Assembly: GCA_963837155.1 (NCBI GenBank) | Contig: CAWIMB010000002.1 | Coordinates: 2,294,001-2,358,000 of the forward strand | Origin: DASQHW01 sp963837155 | GTDB lineage: Bacteria > Actinomycetota > Acidimicrobiia > IMCC26256 > PALSA-610 | DNA: 64,000 nt | Direction: 5' to 3' | Part shown: piece by piece, positions 1 through 8,117 of the stretch | How positions within the stretch are numbered: the stretch's first letter is position 1 | Layout: every line of letters begins with the position of its first letter | Notes under the pieces: generated by a model | What the model was told of the DNA's origin: nothing | The model's database searches: none | The model's input: the letters and a program-made list of their open reading frames with translations, nothing else | Position numbers and translations under genes: made by a program

Positions 1-143
1 TCGCGGCGACGCTCCCTCGTCGCGCGCAAGAGCTGCTCGGCTACGCGGTACACGACAGCATCCCTCGCGGCGGCGGGTACCTGGGCATGGTGCGCATGCA
101 GGATCCCGTCGAGCTGCTCGCGAAGGGCGAGCTCGGACCCTGA
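1..143 (+). CDS. C-terminal end of an unidentified protein (partial)
   Basis: An open frame enters from the left edge and ends at a TGA at 141-143, giving about 46 residues that include LPRRAQELLGYAV and GYLGMVRMQDPVELLAKGEL. The composition is that of a normal coding frame, not a shadow. The segment is too short to assign; the LPRRAQELLG stretch is faintly like the C-terminal helices of MpaB/DUF2236 oxygenases, but that is only a guess. It converges on the methyltransferase that follows on the other strand. Confidence 0.5.
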   Translation, partial: AATLPRRAQELLGYAVHDSIPRGGGYLGMVRMQDPVELLAKGELGP

Positions 144-160
144 CGCCGGGCGCGGGAACG

Positions 161-817
161 TCAGGACTTGTAGGCGAACACCAGGCACCCGCGCTTGGTG
201 ACCCACACCGGAGGCTGCACTCGGTCGGCCGCGGCCGGATCCAATATGTGCGAGCGGCAGTATTGGACGACGGCGTCCCGATCGCGGAGAAACGTCATCG
301 GCGCGTCCCATCGTTCGACGGTGACCGCACCGAACACGCCGGCAACGATCCCGGGCGCCTCTTCAGCGTCGAACGGCGTCGGCGGGTACGCGTCGGTGAG
401 TTCGGGGTCATTGTGACGACTCGAAGTGCTGGCGACGAACAGGCCGCCCGTGCGCAACACGCGATGCGCTTCGGCGATCCCGAGCGCCGGCTCATCGAGG
501 TGGTACAGCATCCAGAGCATCGTCGCGGCTCCGGCGCAGTCGTCGGGCAGCGGCAGCGCCACCGCGTTCGCTCGCACCTTTGGATGTTGCGCCCGAGCCA
601 GCTGCGCCGGTGATGCGTCGACGACGATCGGCGGCCGGTCCCCGCCGAGAAAGCGGCCGAGCTCGCCATCGCCGCCGCCGATGTCGATCACTGGCGCCAA
701 GCCCTCGCGCCTGATCCGAGCTGCGACCGGCTCGTGCACGTCGCCATAGACCTGCACGGCGGCGTCGCGGCTCTGCCACCGCTGCGGGTCAGCGTCGTAG
801 TCGGACGGGACTCGCAC
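161..817 (-). CDS. class I SAM-dependent methyltransferase
   Basis: A 218-residue Rossmann-fold methyltransferase of the Methyltransf_11 type. Motif I, the SAM-binding glycine loop, is DIGGGDGE at about residues 45-52. The acidic end of strand 2 is VVDASPAQL, motif IV is in the LPLPDDCAGAATMLWMLYHL stretch, and the post-motif region HRVLRTGGLFVAST is typical. The substrate cannot be read from the sequence; the family includes small-molecule and quinone methylases. It is a complete cytosolic protein with no membrane segment. It lies downstream of the small-protein cluster on the same strand, so it may be the last gene of that transcript. Confidence 0.85.
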   Translation of the reverse strand: MRVPSDYDADPQRWQSRDAAVQVYGDVHEPVAARIRREGLAPVIDIGGGDGELGRFLGGDRPPIVVDASPAQLARAQHPKVRANAVALPLPDDCAGAATMLWMLYHLDEPALGIAEAHRVLRTGGLFVASTSSRHNDPELTDAYPPTPFDAEEAPGIVAGVFGAVTVERWDAPMTFLRDRDAVVQYCRSHILDPAAADRVQPPVWVTKRGCLVFAYKS

Positions 818-822
818 AACTG

Positions 823-1035
823 CTAGCGGGCGCCCGGCCCGCTGTTGGTGCGTCCGGCCTTGCGCGGGAGGTCGTCGTCGCCGGCGCGTTCGCGGGCTCT
901 CTGACGGGCGGCGGCCGCGTCGTCGGCGCTGTCGTCGGTTTCGGCGCGGTCGGATCGATCGGAGGGGGTGGACTCGGCGCGGTCACACCCCTGGGACTTC
1001 TTCGGCACAGCGCACCATACGTCAGCGGGGGTCAC
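823..1035 (-). CDS. small highly charged protein, hypothetical
   Basis: A possible 70-residue protein rich in Asp, Arg, Ser and Ala, probably disordered. Its GTG start at 1035 overlaps the TGA of the DUF2630 gene as GTGA, which suggests translational coupling. The alternative frame is proline-rich and unconvincing. I recognise no family. The overlap and the charged, non-random composition are the only support, so it may not be real. Confidence 0.4.
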   Translation of the reverse strand: MTPADVWCAVPKKSQGCDRAESTPSDRSDRAETDDSADDAAAARQRARERAGDDDLPRKAGRTNSGPGAR

Positions 1036-1295
1036 TGCCAGCGCGGACGTTCGATCGGGCGCCGGAGGAACGGCTGGTCACGGTCGAAGCGCTGGGCGTC
1101 GCTGACGGCACGTCGCTGACGCAGCGCAGTGAAACATTCGTCCAGTTCCCGCTCGATCACCGCCAATCGCAACCGATCGGCGTCCGACAAACCGTGGTTC
1201 CGGGCCCCGCCGAACAGCGAAGTGCGCTCGGACGCCAGCCGGCCGAGGCGACGTTCGAGCGCCGCTTTGTCGCTGGTCGACTGCTCGATGGTCAT
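1032..1295 (-). CDS. DUF2630-like small protein (copy 1)
   Basis: An 87-residue, mostly helical, charged protein. The pattern of a helix, a short insertion (NHGLSDADRLRL), then VIERELDECFTALRQRRAVSD matches the actinobacterial DUF2630 family, which ends in a DxCWxLLRQRRA-type helix; its function is unknown. The ATG at 1295 overlaps the stop of the upstream gene as ATGA, which decides this start over the longer open frame. A second copy lies at 2451-2669 on the other strand, where a membrane protein precedes it with the same kind of overlap. Confidence 0.7.
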   Translation of the reverse strand: MTIEQSTSDKAALERRLGRLASERTSLFGGARNHGLSDADRLRLAVIERELDECFTALRQRRAVSDAQRFDRDQPFLRRPIERPRWQ

Positions 1296-1615
1296 GTTCG
1301 TACGGCTCGGGCCGATCGAAGCAGTCGTCGACCGCCATCGCCGGCGGTTGACGAATTCGGGTGTGGGGCGGCGGGCGGGGACTCGGGAAGGCGCTCGGCC
1401 TCTTCGCGGTAGAGGCGTTCGCCGTTCAGCACGCTGTAGTAGACGTTTCCGGTCCGGTGCGCGAGGAGTTCCCCGGAGGCCGCTGCGATCAGCCAGTCGT
1501 GCGATACATGCGCCCAGAGACTGTCGTCGCTTGCCCGGAAGAAGTCGAGGCGGCCCGGCGCGTAGGCGAACAGTTCGTCGTTCTCGGCCGTATAGAGATA
1601 CCGCATCACTCGCAA
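1292..1615 (-). CDS. aromatic-rich small protein, paralogue of the protein at 28245-28526
   Basis: 107 residues (an ATG at 1606 would give 104). The core reads YLYTAENDELFAYAPGRLDF, then FRASDDSLWAHVSHDWL, and later GNVYYSVLNGERLY. The protein at 28245-28526 shares the same order of motifs: YLCRIEDDEPFAYA, DFFRVRDHMLWAHESED, then SG..LA..G and VFYD..NGLPLYYE. The two are clearly homologous over about 75 residues, with the C-terminal tail unique here. I do not recognise a named family. It is the first gene of a coupled cluster (ATGA overlap with the DUF2630 gene). A DosR-box-like palindrome lies 64 bases upstream. Confidence 0.65.
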   Translation of the reverse strand: MRVMRYLYTAENDELFAYAPGRLDFFRASDDSLWAHVSHDWLIAAASGELLAHRTGNVYYSVLNGERLYREEAERLPESPPAAPHPNSSTAGDGGRRLLRSARAVRT

Positions 1616-1678
1616 ACTCTAGCATCAGAATGCTGGAACTCGATTGCTAGGATTCGTCCGCGCGACACCCCGAATCGC

Positions 1679-1692
1679 GGGGGTATAGTCCT
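1679..1692. promoter_or_regulatory. DosR-box-like palindrome, weak
   Basis: GGGGGT-AT-AGTCCT matches 11 of 14 positions of the core of the mycobacterial DosR box (GGGACT-WW-AGTCCC), with the same two-base centre. It lies between the divergent small-protein cluster (start 1615) and the membrane-protein gene (start 1750), so it could serve both. Binding is inferred only from similarity to the other sites in this window. Confidence 0.3.
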
Positions 1693-1749
1693 GGGAAGCT
1701 TCTTCTTCGCCGGGCAAATGGTTCGCCGACCGAGGCTCAGATCGGCCGT

Positions 1750-2454
1750 GTGGACATGGATTCGTCGCCCGTCATGAACGCTCGGTCGATGCTCGTCGCG
1801 GCGACGTCCGATGACCCGAATGCCCGCCTCTCCAAACTGCACGTTCTCGCAGTCCTCGGCCGGCGTTCGTTGCCGTCACTGCTCGAGGCGACCGTCATCC
1901 CCGCGATCCTCTTCTACGTGTTCTTGGTGAACATTGGTCCCGGCGCGGCGATGCTCGCGGTGTTGTCATGGTCGTACGGCGCGGTGGTGCGGCGCCGGTT
2001 GAGCGGCCACAGGATTCCGGCAATTCTCATGCTCGCGGTACTCGGCCTGACCGTGCGTACGGCCTTCGGGATCATGAGCGGCACGTTCATCTACTTCTTG
2101 CAGCCGGTCGTCACGACGCTCGCGCTCGCGGTCGTGTTCCTCGGATCGTTGATGTTCGGGCGTCCGATCATTGGGCGGTTGGCAGGGGACTTCTGCCCGC
2201 TCTCGCCCGAGATCGCGAATCGCCCGGCGGTCGTGCGACTTTTTTGGGGCCTGACACTGTTGTGGGCCGGCGTTCACATCCTGACCGCCGCCGCGACCTT
2301 CGGGCTGCTCGTGAGCCTCCCGACGCAGACCTTCGTCGCATTGAAGAGCATCGTCTGTCTTGCGATTACGATTGGAGCAATCGTTCTCACCGTGTCGTGG
2401 TCGATCCGCACTGCGCGCGCCGAGGACCTCGTCATGGCGCGGGTGGTGGAATGA
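1750..2454 (+). CDS. polytopic membrane protein, VC0807-like
   Basis: 234 residues with about six hydrophobic helices, for example ATVIPAILFYVFLVNIGPGA, AMLAVLSWSYGAVV, FIYFLQPVVTTLALAVVFLG, a late TLLWAGVHILTAA segment and IVCLAITIGAIVLTV. The overall shape resembles the VC0807 family of small integral membrane proteins related to septation protein A; no catalytic motif is visible and the function is unknown. The GTG at 1750 opens the frame; an ATG at 1756 is an alternative. Its TGA overlaps the ATG of the second DUF2630 gene (ATGA), so the two are probably translated together. Confidence 0.65.
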   Translation: MDMDSSPVMNARSMLVAATSDDPNARLSKLHVLAVLGRRSLPSLLEATVIPAILFYVFLVNIGPGAAMLAVLSWSYGAVVRRRLSGHRIPAILMLAVLGLTVRTAFGIMSGTFIYFLQPVVTTLALAVVFLGSLMFGRPIIGRLAGDFCPLSPEIANRPAVVRLFWGLTLLWAGVHILTAAATFGLLVSLPTQTFVALKSIVCLAITIGAIVLTVSWSIRTARAEDLVMARVVE

Positions 2455-2669
2455 CAATGGCACATACGCACGGGGATCCGCAGTTACTCAAGCAGATCCG
2501 CACCCTCGCCGAAGAGCGGCTCGCGCTGCTTTCAACCTCCGGCGCGAACTTCGGGCTCAAGGACACGGATCAGGAACGGTTGAAGACCGTCGAACGTGAA
2601 CTGGATGAGGCCTACCGGTTACTCCGCGAAGGCCGCGCCGAGCGTGACCGCCAGCGCTTCTCCCGCTAG
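2451..2669 (+). CDS. DUF2630-like small protein (copy 2)
   Basis: 72 residues, helical and charged. LLKQIRTLAEERLAL, then NFGLKDTDQERLKTVERELD and EAYRLLREGRAERDRQRF line up with copy 1 (1032-1295), including the NHGLSDAD/NFGLKDTD loop and the ERELDE..xLRxxRA helix. The start is fixed by the ATGA overlap with the membrane protein. Two DUF2630 copies within 1.4 kb, each coupled to a different gene, suggest a small accessory or partner-protein role, but nothing in the sequence defines it. Confidence 0.7.
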   Translation: MTMAHTHGDPQLLKQIRTLAEERLALLSTSGANFGLKDTDQERLKTVERELDEAYRLLREGRAERDRQRFSR

Positions 2670-2685
2670 CAGGGAACACCGTCGA

Positions 2686-3776
2686 TTAGGCCTCCGACGA
2701 ACCAGGTCGCACGACGTAATCGTCGGCGTCGGCATCCCAATCCATCTCGATCACCCCACGCGCCCGGCCCGCCTTGCAGAACTGCAAGAAACCCCCGTAG
2801 CCGAATCGTTTCTCGCTGAAGTCGGACTGCACTCGCCGCAACTGGTTCTTCAAGCCCGACAAATGTGGCGGGCCTGACCTCGCGGTGATGCGTTCGACGA
2901 CCGACTTCAGAAGCGCGAACGCGGTCTTCTCGTCGTCCGCCTCCGCCGGGAAGGTCACTTGCGGATCGCCCTTGACCGGCCCCGGTGAAAGCTCGATGAC
3001 CCCGCGCTGCTCGAGGTGGCGCAAGAGCTCTACGAACCCGCGGAACCCGTAGTTCGCCTCACTGAACGTCGGGTCCCTGCGCAGGATCGTTCGCTTCAGC
3101 GTCGACGCGAGCACCGGACCTCCGGTGCTGCGTTCCAGCCCGGCCAGGGTCTGGGTGACGAGCACGCCGAGATCCGCTTCCTCGACGGGCGCGGCGGGCT
3201 TCTCTTCCTCGGCGGGCTGTGACTCCTCGGTCGTCGCCGCCGCCTTCCGCGCGCGGAAGAACGGCTCGTCGTGCGGCGTGGCTTCGGTTGTGAGACCTCG
3301 ACGCCTTCGAGCCGCTCATAAAAGAGGAACTCGTCGCAGGCGGGAGGCAGGAGCGCCGAGGTTGAGGCCTCCACACCGATGCCGATCACTCTCCTGTTCA
3401 GCTCGCGCAACTTGTGCACGAGGGGCGTGAAGTCGCTGTCTCCTGTTCCGAGTACGAACGTCGTGATGTAACTGCGTTCGAAACACAGTTCGATCGCGTC
3501 GACAGCCATCTTGATGTCCGCGGTGTTCTTGCGGACCATTCCCATGCGTTGCGGCATCTCGATCAGCTCGACTTGCTCGCGCGTCAGGTTCCGCCGGTCC
3601 TCGTCGAACCGTGACCAGTCCGCGTACGTGCGCCGCACGACGACACGACCCCGTGCGGCCAGCGCATCCGCGATCGGACGGAAGTCGAAGACTCCCTGAC
3701 CCAACGCCTCGCGGGCACCGATCGCGAGGTTCTCGTAGTCGAGGAAGAGTGCGATGCGTTCTTCGTCATCCGGCAT
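2686..3776 (-). CDS. NYN-domain ribonuclease-like protein with two LOTUS (OST-HTH) domains, frame broken
   Basis: The N-terminal part is a LabA/NYN domain of the PIN-like fold: ALFLDYENLAIG gives the first catalytic Asp, ADIKMAVDAIEL the second acidic cluster and FVLGTGDSDFTPLVHKLREL the third, so the acidic residues expected of a metal-dependent RNase are present. The C-terminal part carries two OST-HTH/LOTUS units, each with YGFRGFVELL- or FGYGGFLQFC-type cores, a fold that binds RNA. The two halves lie in different frames that meet around 3255-3300 in a linker rich in Glu and Pro, consistent with one missing base. The intact protein would be about 363-376 residues. The start at 3776 has GAGGA before it; an ATG at 3815 is an alternative. 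Confidence 0.8.
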
Positions 3777-3893
3777 CGCGTCCTCGTTTCCCAGTTCTGC
3801 CACAAACCGCGACATTATTGTCGTCGGGAGTCACAAGAATTGGCTATCCCGCTCCCGGCCTGGGTCGTAGGGCGACCTGGTACGGTCGCCGGC

Positions 3894-4058
3894 GTGAGCA
3901 CTCTGACCTGTCCGGGCTGTGGCGAGAAGGTCAAGGTGCCGTCCGGCCACCATGTGGTGACCGCACTGAACACCAACGCCGGCGGACCGACGCGCATCAC
4001 GATCGACGGCAAAGCGCTGCATTCGTGCCGGCGCGACCCACTCCCTGCGCCGTCCTGA
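3894..4058 (+). CDS. small zinc-ribbon-like protein
   Basis: About 54 residues from a GTG at 3894 (an ATG at 3840 would add 18 residues). LTCPGCGEKVKVPSGHH provides a CxxC knuckle, and a later HSC may complete a metal site. It resembles half of a zinc ribbon. No enzyme motif is visible. It is transcribed divergently from the NYN gene and lies 16 bases before the STAS gene, so the two could share a transcript. Confidence 0.5.
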   Translation: MSTLTCPGCGEKVKVPSGHHVVTALNTNAGGPTRITIDGKALHSCRRDPLPAPS

Positions 4059-4074
4059 TCGAAAGCAGGTTGCT

Positions 4075-4413
4075 GTGACGAACGGTCACGACATCACCTG
4101 CGACGCCCAGGAGGACGGCACCAACGCCTGGTCGATCGTCGTTCGTGGCGAGCTCGACATGCTGACCGCGCCGCAGCTCGCGAGCGTGCTCGACGACACG
4201 ATCAGCAAGGACGCACGTCTCATCATCGTGCGGCTCGAGCACGTGTCGTTCATCGACTCCAGCGGTCTGCGCGTCTTGCTCAAGGCTGCCGACCAGCTCG
4301 CCGCGAGCGGCGGGCAGTTGTTCCTCGAGGGCGCCACGCCCGTCGTGGAGCGAATGCTCAAGGTCTCGGGAATCCTCGAACGGCTCAGCCGCCCATCCGG
4401 CGAAGACTCCTGA
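4075..4413 (+). CDS. STAS-domain anti-sigma factor antagonist
   Basis: 112 residues forming a single STAS domain. WSIVVRGELDMLTAPQL is the usual first strand and helix, and HVSFIDSSGLRVLLKAADQL holds the conserved DSSG at about 61-64, where anti-anti-sigma factors such as SpoIIAA and RsbV are phosphorylated by their cognate kinase. Dephosphorylated, such proteins bind the anti-sigma kinase and free a sigma factor. No sigma factor or anti-sigma kinase is encoded nearby. GTG start. Confidence 0.85.
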   Translation: MTNGHDITCDAQEDGTNAWSIVVRGELDMLTAPQLASVLDDTISKDARLIIVRLEHVSFIDSSGLRVLLKAADQLAASGGQLFLEGATPVVERMLKVSGILERLSRPSGEDS

Positions 4414-4426
4414 CGTCGGCGTTCCG

Positions 4427-5932
4427 TCAACCGGCCGGCACAACCTCCGGGCACCGACGTGGGTCGGGTTGCAGCGGAACACCGTCAGGGACGCAATGCA
4501 CGCGCCGAGCCGTGCGACGCGCGCGGACGTGCGGGTCGAGACCGAAGAATGCGAGCGGCGCCGCGCCGGCTGCGACGATGGCCACGATCACGAGTGACAC
4601 GTGGAACGAATGCGTCACCTCCGCGTCGCCCATCGCGACCGACAAACCCGAGATCGTCGGGACAACCGCGAGGGCTGCGAGGCTCGCCGTACGCGCGATC
4701 GCGTTGTTCACGCCCGACGCGACGCTGACATGGTCCGGGTCGGCGGCGGCCATTACCGTGGCCGTGAGCGGCGCGACGAACGTCACCAACCCGAGGCCGA
4801 ACACGATCGCGCCGGGGAGCACGTCGGAGAACCACGACGGATCCGAGCCAATACGCGACAGCAGAAGCAACGCCGTAGCGGCGAGCAGCGGACCGACGGT
4901 CAGTTGCAAGCGCGGTCCGATGCGTTGCGCGAGCGCACCCGACGGGGCCGAGAACAACAACATGAGCACGGTCGCCGGCAACAACGCGATGCCCGCCTGG
5001 AACGCGGACCAGCCGCCGGAAATCTGGAGCTGGTACGAAACGAGGAAGAACGAAACCCCGATCGAGGAGTAGAGCAACACGGTCGCGAGGTTCACAACGG
5101 TGAACGTGCGGTTGCGGAACAGCGCCGGCGGGACCAGTGGATCGTGCGTGTGGAACAGGCGCCATACGAACGCGACGAACGCGGCGACTGCGATCACGGC
5201 TGCGCCGAGCACCGCGGGGTCGGTCCAACCGCGCGGTCCCGCTTCGGTCAGCGCCCACGTGCTTGCCCCGAGTCCGGTCGCGGCAAGCGCGGCACCGACG
5301 ACGTCCAGCCCCCGCGCCGCATGCGGGTCGCGCGTCTCGGGCACCGCCGCGTGCGAACAGACGACAACGATCACCGCGACGGGCACGTTGATGAGGAACG
5401 CCCACCGCCATCCCGGCCCGTCGACGAGATAACCGCCGACGAACGGCCCGATCGCGCCGGCCACGCCTCCGAGCCCCGACCACGCACCGACGGCAGCCGC
5501 TCGATCGCGCCGCCGGAAGCTTGCCTGGATGATCGCGAGGCTGCCCGGCGTGAGCAGGGCGCCGCCTACACCTTGCAGGATCCGCGCTCCGATGAGGACG
5601 TCGATGTTGGGAGCCGCGCCGCACAACACCGACGCGACCGCGAACCACACGGTGCCGATCACGAAGATCTTGCGTCGCCCGAAGCGGTCGCCGAGCGCAC
5701 CGCCCAGCAGGATCAAGGAAGCCAACGCCAGCAAGTAGCCAGTCAGGACCCATTGCAGCGCGCTCACACTCGCGTCGAAGTCCTCGCCGATGTGCGGAAG
5801 CGCAACATTGACCACCGTCGCGTCGAGACTCGCCATCCCGCTCGCGGCAACCGTCGCTACCAGCGCGATCCGGCCCTTGGCAGAGCTGAGCGCCAGACCC
5901 TCCGCAGCTTCCTCCGCGACGGCGCTCGTCAT
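4427..5932 (-). CDS. MFS drug/proton antiporter, DHA2 (EmrB/QacA) type
   Basis: 501 residues with 14 predicted membrane helices. Motif A (GGALGDRFGRRK) follows helix 2. LDATVVNVALPHIGEDF in helix 1 and the conserved MASLD beginning are the DHA2 signature seen in EmrB, QacA and LfrA. Such carriers export hydrophobic or cationic compounds using the proton gradient. The C-terminal tail after the last helix is short and arginine-rich. It stands upstream on the same strand as nothing obvious and converges with the STAS gene; the acyl-CoA gene cluster that follows on the right is transcribed towards it and may read through. Confidence 0.9.
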   Translation of the reverse strand: MTSAVAEEAAEGLALSSAKGRIALVATVAASGMASLDATVVNVALPHIGEDFDASVSALQWVLTGYLLALASLILLGGALGDRFGRRKIFVIGTVWFAVASVLCGAAPNIDVLIGARILQGVGGALLTPGSLAIIQASFRRRDRAAAVGAWSGLGGVAGAIGPFVGGYLVDGPGWRWAFLINVPVAVIVVVCSHAAVPETRDPHAARGLDVVGAALAATGLGASTWALTEAGPRGWTDPAVLGAAVIAVAAFVAFVWRLFHTHDPLVPPALFRNRTFTVVNLATVLLYSSIGVSFFLVSYQLQISGGWSAFQAGIALLPATVLMLLFSAPSGALAQRIGPRLQLTVGPLLAATALLLLSRIGSDPSWFSDVLPGAIVFGLGLVTFVAPLTATVMAAADPDHVSVASGVNNAIARTASLAALAVVPTISGLSVAMGDAEVTHSFHVSLVIVAIVAAGAAPLAFFGLDPHVRARRTARRVHCVPDGVPLQPDPRRCPEVVPAG

Positions 5933-5973
5933 TCTCGCAAGCTACCGACTTCGCGCGGGCGGAGAGTCGTGCG

Positions 5974-7110
5974 TCAGCCGTCGAGTACGGTCGCCGCGAC
6001 GAGCTCTTCGAGCGCGCGGTCATCCAGCCAAGAGATCTGCAACTGCTTCGCGCGACGGAAGTACAGCTGGATGTCGTACTCGAGCGTGAATCCGACGCCA
6101 CCAAAGATCTGCTGAGCCGTCGCAGTGACATCGCGGAACGTCGAGCACGCAAAGAGTTTCGCCATCGGCGCGAGCCGGGCGATCGAGCGATCGTTGGCGC
6201 GCGCCCACGCCGCCTCGTAGACAAGGGTCTCCGCACCGTCGACGGCGGTGGCCGCGTCCGCGAGGTAGTGCGCGATCGCCTGGAACGCGCCGAGCGGTTT
6301 GTCGAACTGCTCACGATCCTTGGCATATTGCACGGTCAGGTCGAGCGTGTGACGCGCGCCGCCGGCCGCTTGGGCCGCGAGGAGCACGATCCCGTCGAGC
6401 AATGTCTCGTGCCACGTCGCCCAACCGGTTGCGGCTCCGTTCCCGCCCCCGATCCGACGAGACCTATCGACGTGTGCAGCGGCGAGCTCGACCTGATACT
6501 GCGTGTCGGACGCGACCGTGAACTGTTGCGTCAGTGTGACGCCCGCGCTCTTGGGATCGACGAGGAACAACTCGATGTCGCGGTCGGCGTCACCGGTGCG
6601 AGCGAGTACCACCAGTTGGGTCGCAGCTTGGGCGAAGGGCACATGCAGCTTCGTGCCGTCGAGAACGAAGCCGTCGCCATCGCTCGTCGCGCGCGTCTGG
6701 ACGCCGCGGGGACCGAAGCCCTGACCGGGCTCGAGCCACGCGGTACTGAGGATCGCATCACCAGCGGCGACACGCGGGAGCCACTCCTGCTGCTGATCGG
6801 GGCTCCCGGCACGCAGGAGCACACCCGCCGCCATGACCGCGCTCACAAAATGAGGCGTCGGCGCCAGCGCGTGTCCCAGCTCGTTGTAGACGATCGCACC
6901 TTCAACCGCGCTCATCTCCGAACCGCCGAACTTCGACGGCAGCATGAGCCCGATCAGATCGAGCGCGGCCATCTGCTTCCAGAGCTCCACCGGGTAACCG
7001 ACCGGGTCGTCTTCCAGGGCGCGCACCGTGTCGAGCGACGCGTACGCGCCGCAGACGCCGCGGATCATCTGACGGAGCATTTCTTGTTCGTCGGTGAAGT
7101 CGAGGTCCAC
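5974..7110 (-). CDS. acyl-CoA dehydrogenase (FadE type), subunit A
   Basis: 378 residues with the normal three-part ACAD layout: N-terminal helices (FTDEQEMLRQMIRG), middle beta domain around residues 120-220 and a C-terminal four-helix bundle with YAKDREQFDKPLGAFQAI and QQIFGGVGFTLEYDIQLYFR. The FAD-binding arginine in KDREQFDKP is present. It catalyses alpha,beta-desaturation of an acyl-CoA with an electron-transferring flavoprotein as acceptor. A second, different ACAD lies in the same operon (9287-10492). That pairing, next to two MaoC subunits, recalls heterotetrameric ChsE-type dehydrogenases such as FadE28/FadE29 that act on steroid side chains; this substrate is inference. Confidence 0.9.
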   Translation of the reverse strand: MDLDFTDEQEMLRQMIRGVCGAYASLDTVRALEDDPVGYPVELWKQMAALDLIGLMLPSKFGGSEMSAVEGAIVYNELGHALAPTPHFVSAVMAAGVLLRAGSPDQQQEWLPRVAAGDAILSTAWLEPGQGFGPRGVQTRATSDGDGFVLDGTKLHVPFAQAATQLVVLARTGDADRDIELFLVDPKSAGVTLTQQFTVASDTQYQVELAAAHVDRSRRIGGGNGAATGWATWHETLLDGIVLLAAQAAGGARHTLDLTVQYAKDREQFDKPLGAFQAIAHYLADAATAVDGAETLVYEAAWARANDRSIARLAPMAKLFACSTFRDVTATAQQIFGGVGFTLEYDIQLYFRRAKQLQISWLDDRALEELVAATVLDG

Positions 7111-7119
7111 GTGTCCTTC

Positions 7120-7608
7120 TCAGGGGCGCCACTGGTCGCCGCGACGCGTCCAGGGATTGTCGTCGTCGGTCGCCGGCAGCGCGATGCGTGCGGTGCAACC
7201 GGTCTTGAGGTCGCCGTCGACCGTGAGGCGCACCACCACGGTCACCCATGCACATCCGGCGTCGTCGGTCTCGACGGCCTCGACCGTGCCCGCGAGCTGC
7301 ATCGTGTCGCCGGGGAAAACCGGTCCCTTCATCCGGAACTGCATACGACCCAGTCGCCCGCGCGGACCGGACCAGTCGGTGAGGTAGCGCTCGAACCAGG
7401 CTGCCTGGTTCGGCGTGTTCAGGAAGATGTCCTGCGTGCCGTTGCGGTTTACCGCGAAGTCGTGGTCGTGGTGCATCGGTCGCCAGTCGCGGCTCGCGAG
7501 CGCGCCGAGCACGACGGTCGTCGCGCTCACGTCGTAGGCAAGCTCGGGCAGCGCATCACCGACGTGCACGTCGGCGACGGTGATCCCATCCCGCTGCACG
7601 TAGGTCAC
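7120..7608 (-). CDS. MaoC-like (R)-enoyl-CoA hydratase subunit
   Basis: 162 residues with a hot-dog fold. The hydratase 2 motif is partly visible in SRDWRPMHHDHDFAVNRNG, where Asp and His would be catalytic, and GRMQFRMKGPVFPGDTM is the conserved strand region. The family hydrates trans-2-enoyl-CoA. Its start overlaps the stop of the FAS1-like subunit gene as ATGA (7605-7608), which indicates a stoichiometric two-subunit hydratase as in ChsH1/ChsH2. It lies 9 bases before the first acyl-CoA dehydrogenase. Confidence 0.85.
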   Translation of the reverse strand: MTYVQRDGITVADVHVGDALPELAYDVSATTVVLGALASRDWRPMHHDHDFAVNRNGTQDIFLNTPNQAAWFERYLTDWSGPRGRLGRMQFRMKGPVFPGDTMQLAGTVEAVETDDAGCAWVTVVVRLTVDGDLKTGCTARIALPATDDDNPWTRRGDQWRP

Positions 7609-8117
7609 GACGCCTCCCGGCGATATCCGAAGCCTGTATAGGACTCGACGCCAACCAGCTTGTCGTGCTGGTTGAGATATTCCACGTCGATGACCCAGAA
7701 CCGGCCCGTGCCGAGCTTCGTCGTCTTCGGCTCGCTCACCGATCGAAGGACTTGACGCGTGTGCAGCACATCACCGGGACGGACCGGTTCGTGGAACACA
7801 ATTGTGTTGTCGGTCATCACGGCTTCGGGCAGTCCGAAGGTCTCTTTCAAGTCGAAGTGCACCTGGAGCGGGAGCGGCTGTTCGATGCGGCCGGGCGCCC
7901 AGTGGTGCGGGCGGAACCACACCGAGAGCATCGTCGGCGGCGCGATCGGACCACGTGTGATCTCGGCCGCGACGGCGTCGTCCCAGAACAGGGGGTTGCC
8001 GTTCTCCACGGACGCGCATGTCGTCCAGATGTAGCCGCGCTCGACGGGGAACTCGCCGGTGATCTCATACTGCACGCGCCCGATCTGGGCTTCGACCTCG
8101 GCCGGCAGTTCACTCAC
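7605..8117 (-). CDS. FAS1-like dehydratase / MaoC N-terminal-type hydratase subunit
   Basis: 170 residues of the MaoC_dehydrat_N family. PVERGYIWTTCASVENGNPLF is the substrate-tunnel segment and APPTMLSVWFRP is the central hot-dog helix. NTIVFHEPVRPGDVL is the usual strand before a variable end. Such domains usually lack the catalytic dyad and complete the acyl-binding tunnel of a partner, here the MaoC-like protein coded by the overlapping gene. The GTG start at 8117 overlaps the restored stop of the CaiB gene (GTGA), which supports both boundaries. Confidence 0.85.
   Translation of the reverse strand: MSELPAEVEAQIGRVQYEITGEFPVERGYIWTTCASVENGNPLFWDDAVAAEITRGPIAPPTMLSVWFRPHHWAPGRIEQPLPLQVHFDLKETFGLPEAVMTDNTIVFHEPVRPGDVLHTRQVLRSVSEPKTTKLGTGRFWVIDVEYLNQHDKLVGVESYTGFGYRREAS

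Noticed and set aside
985..1000. GGGACT-TC-TTCGGC as a DosR-like site
   Set aside because: Only the left half matches and it lies inside the candidate small gene, not in a gap.
4485..6326. Very long open frames of over 500 residues opposite the MFS gene
   Set aside because: They are arginine-rich shadows of a high-GC gene with clear transmembrane helices and DHA2 motifs in the other frame.
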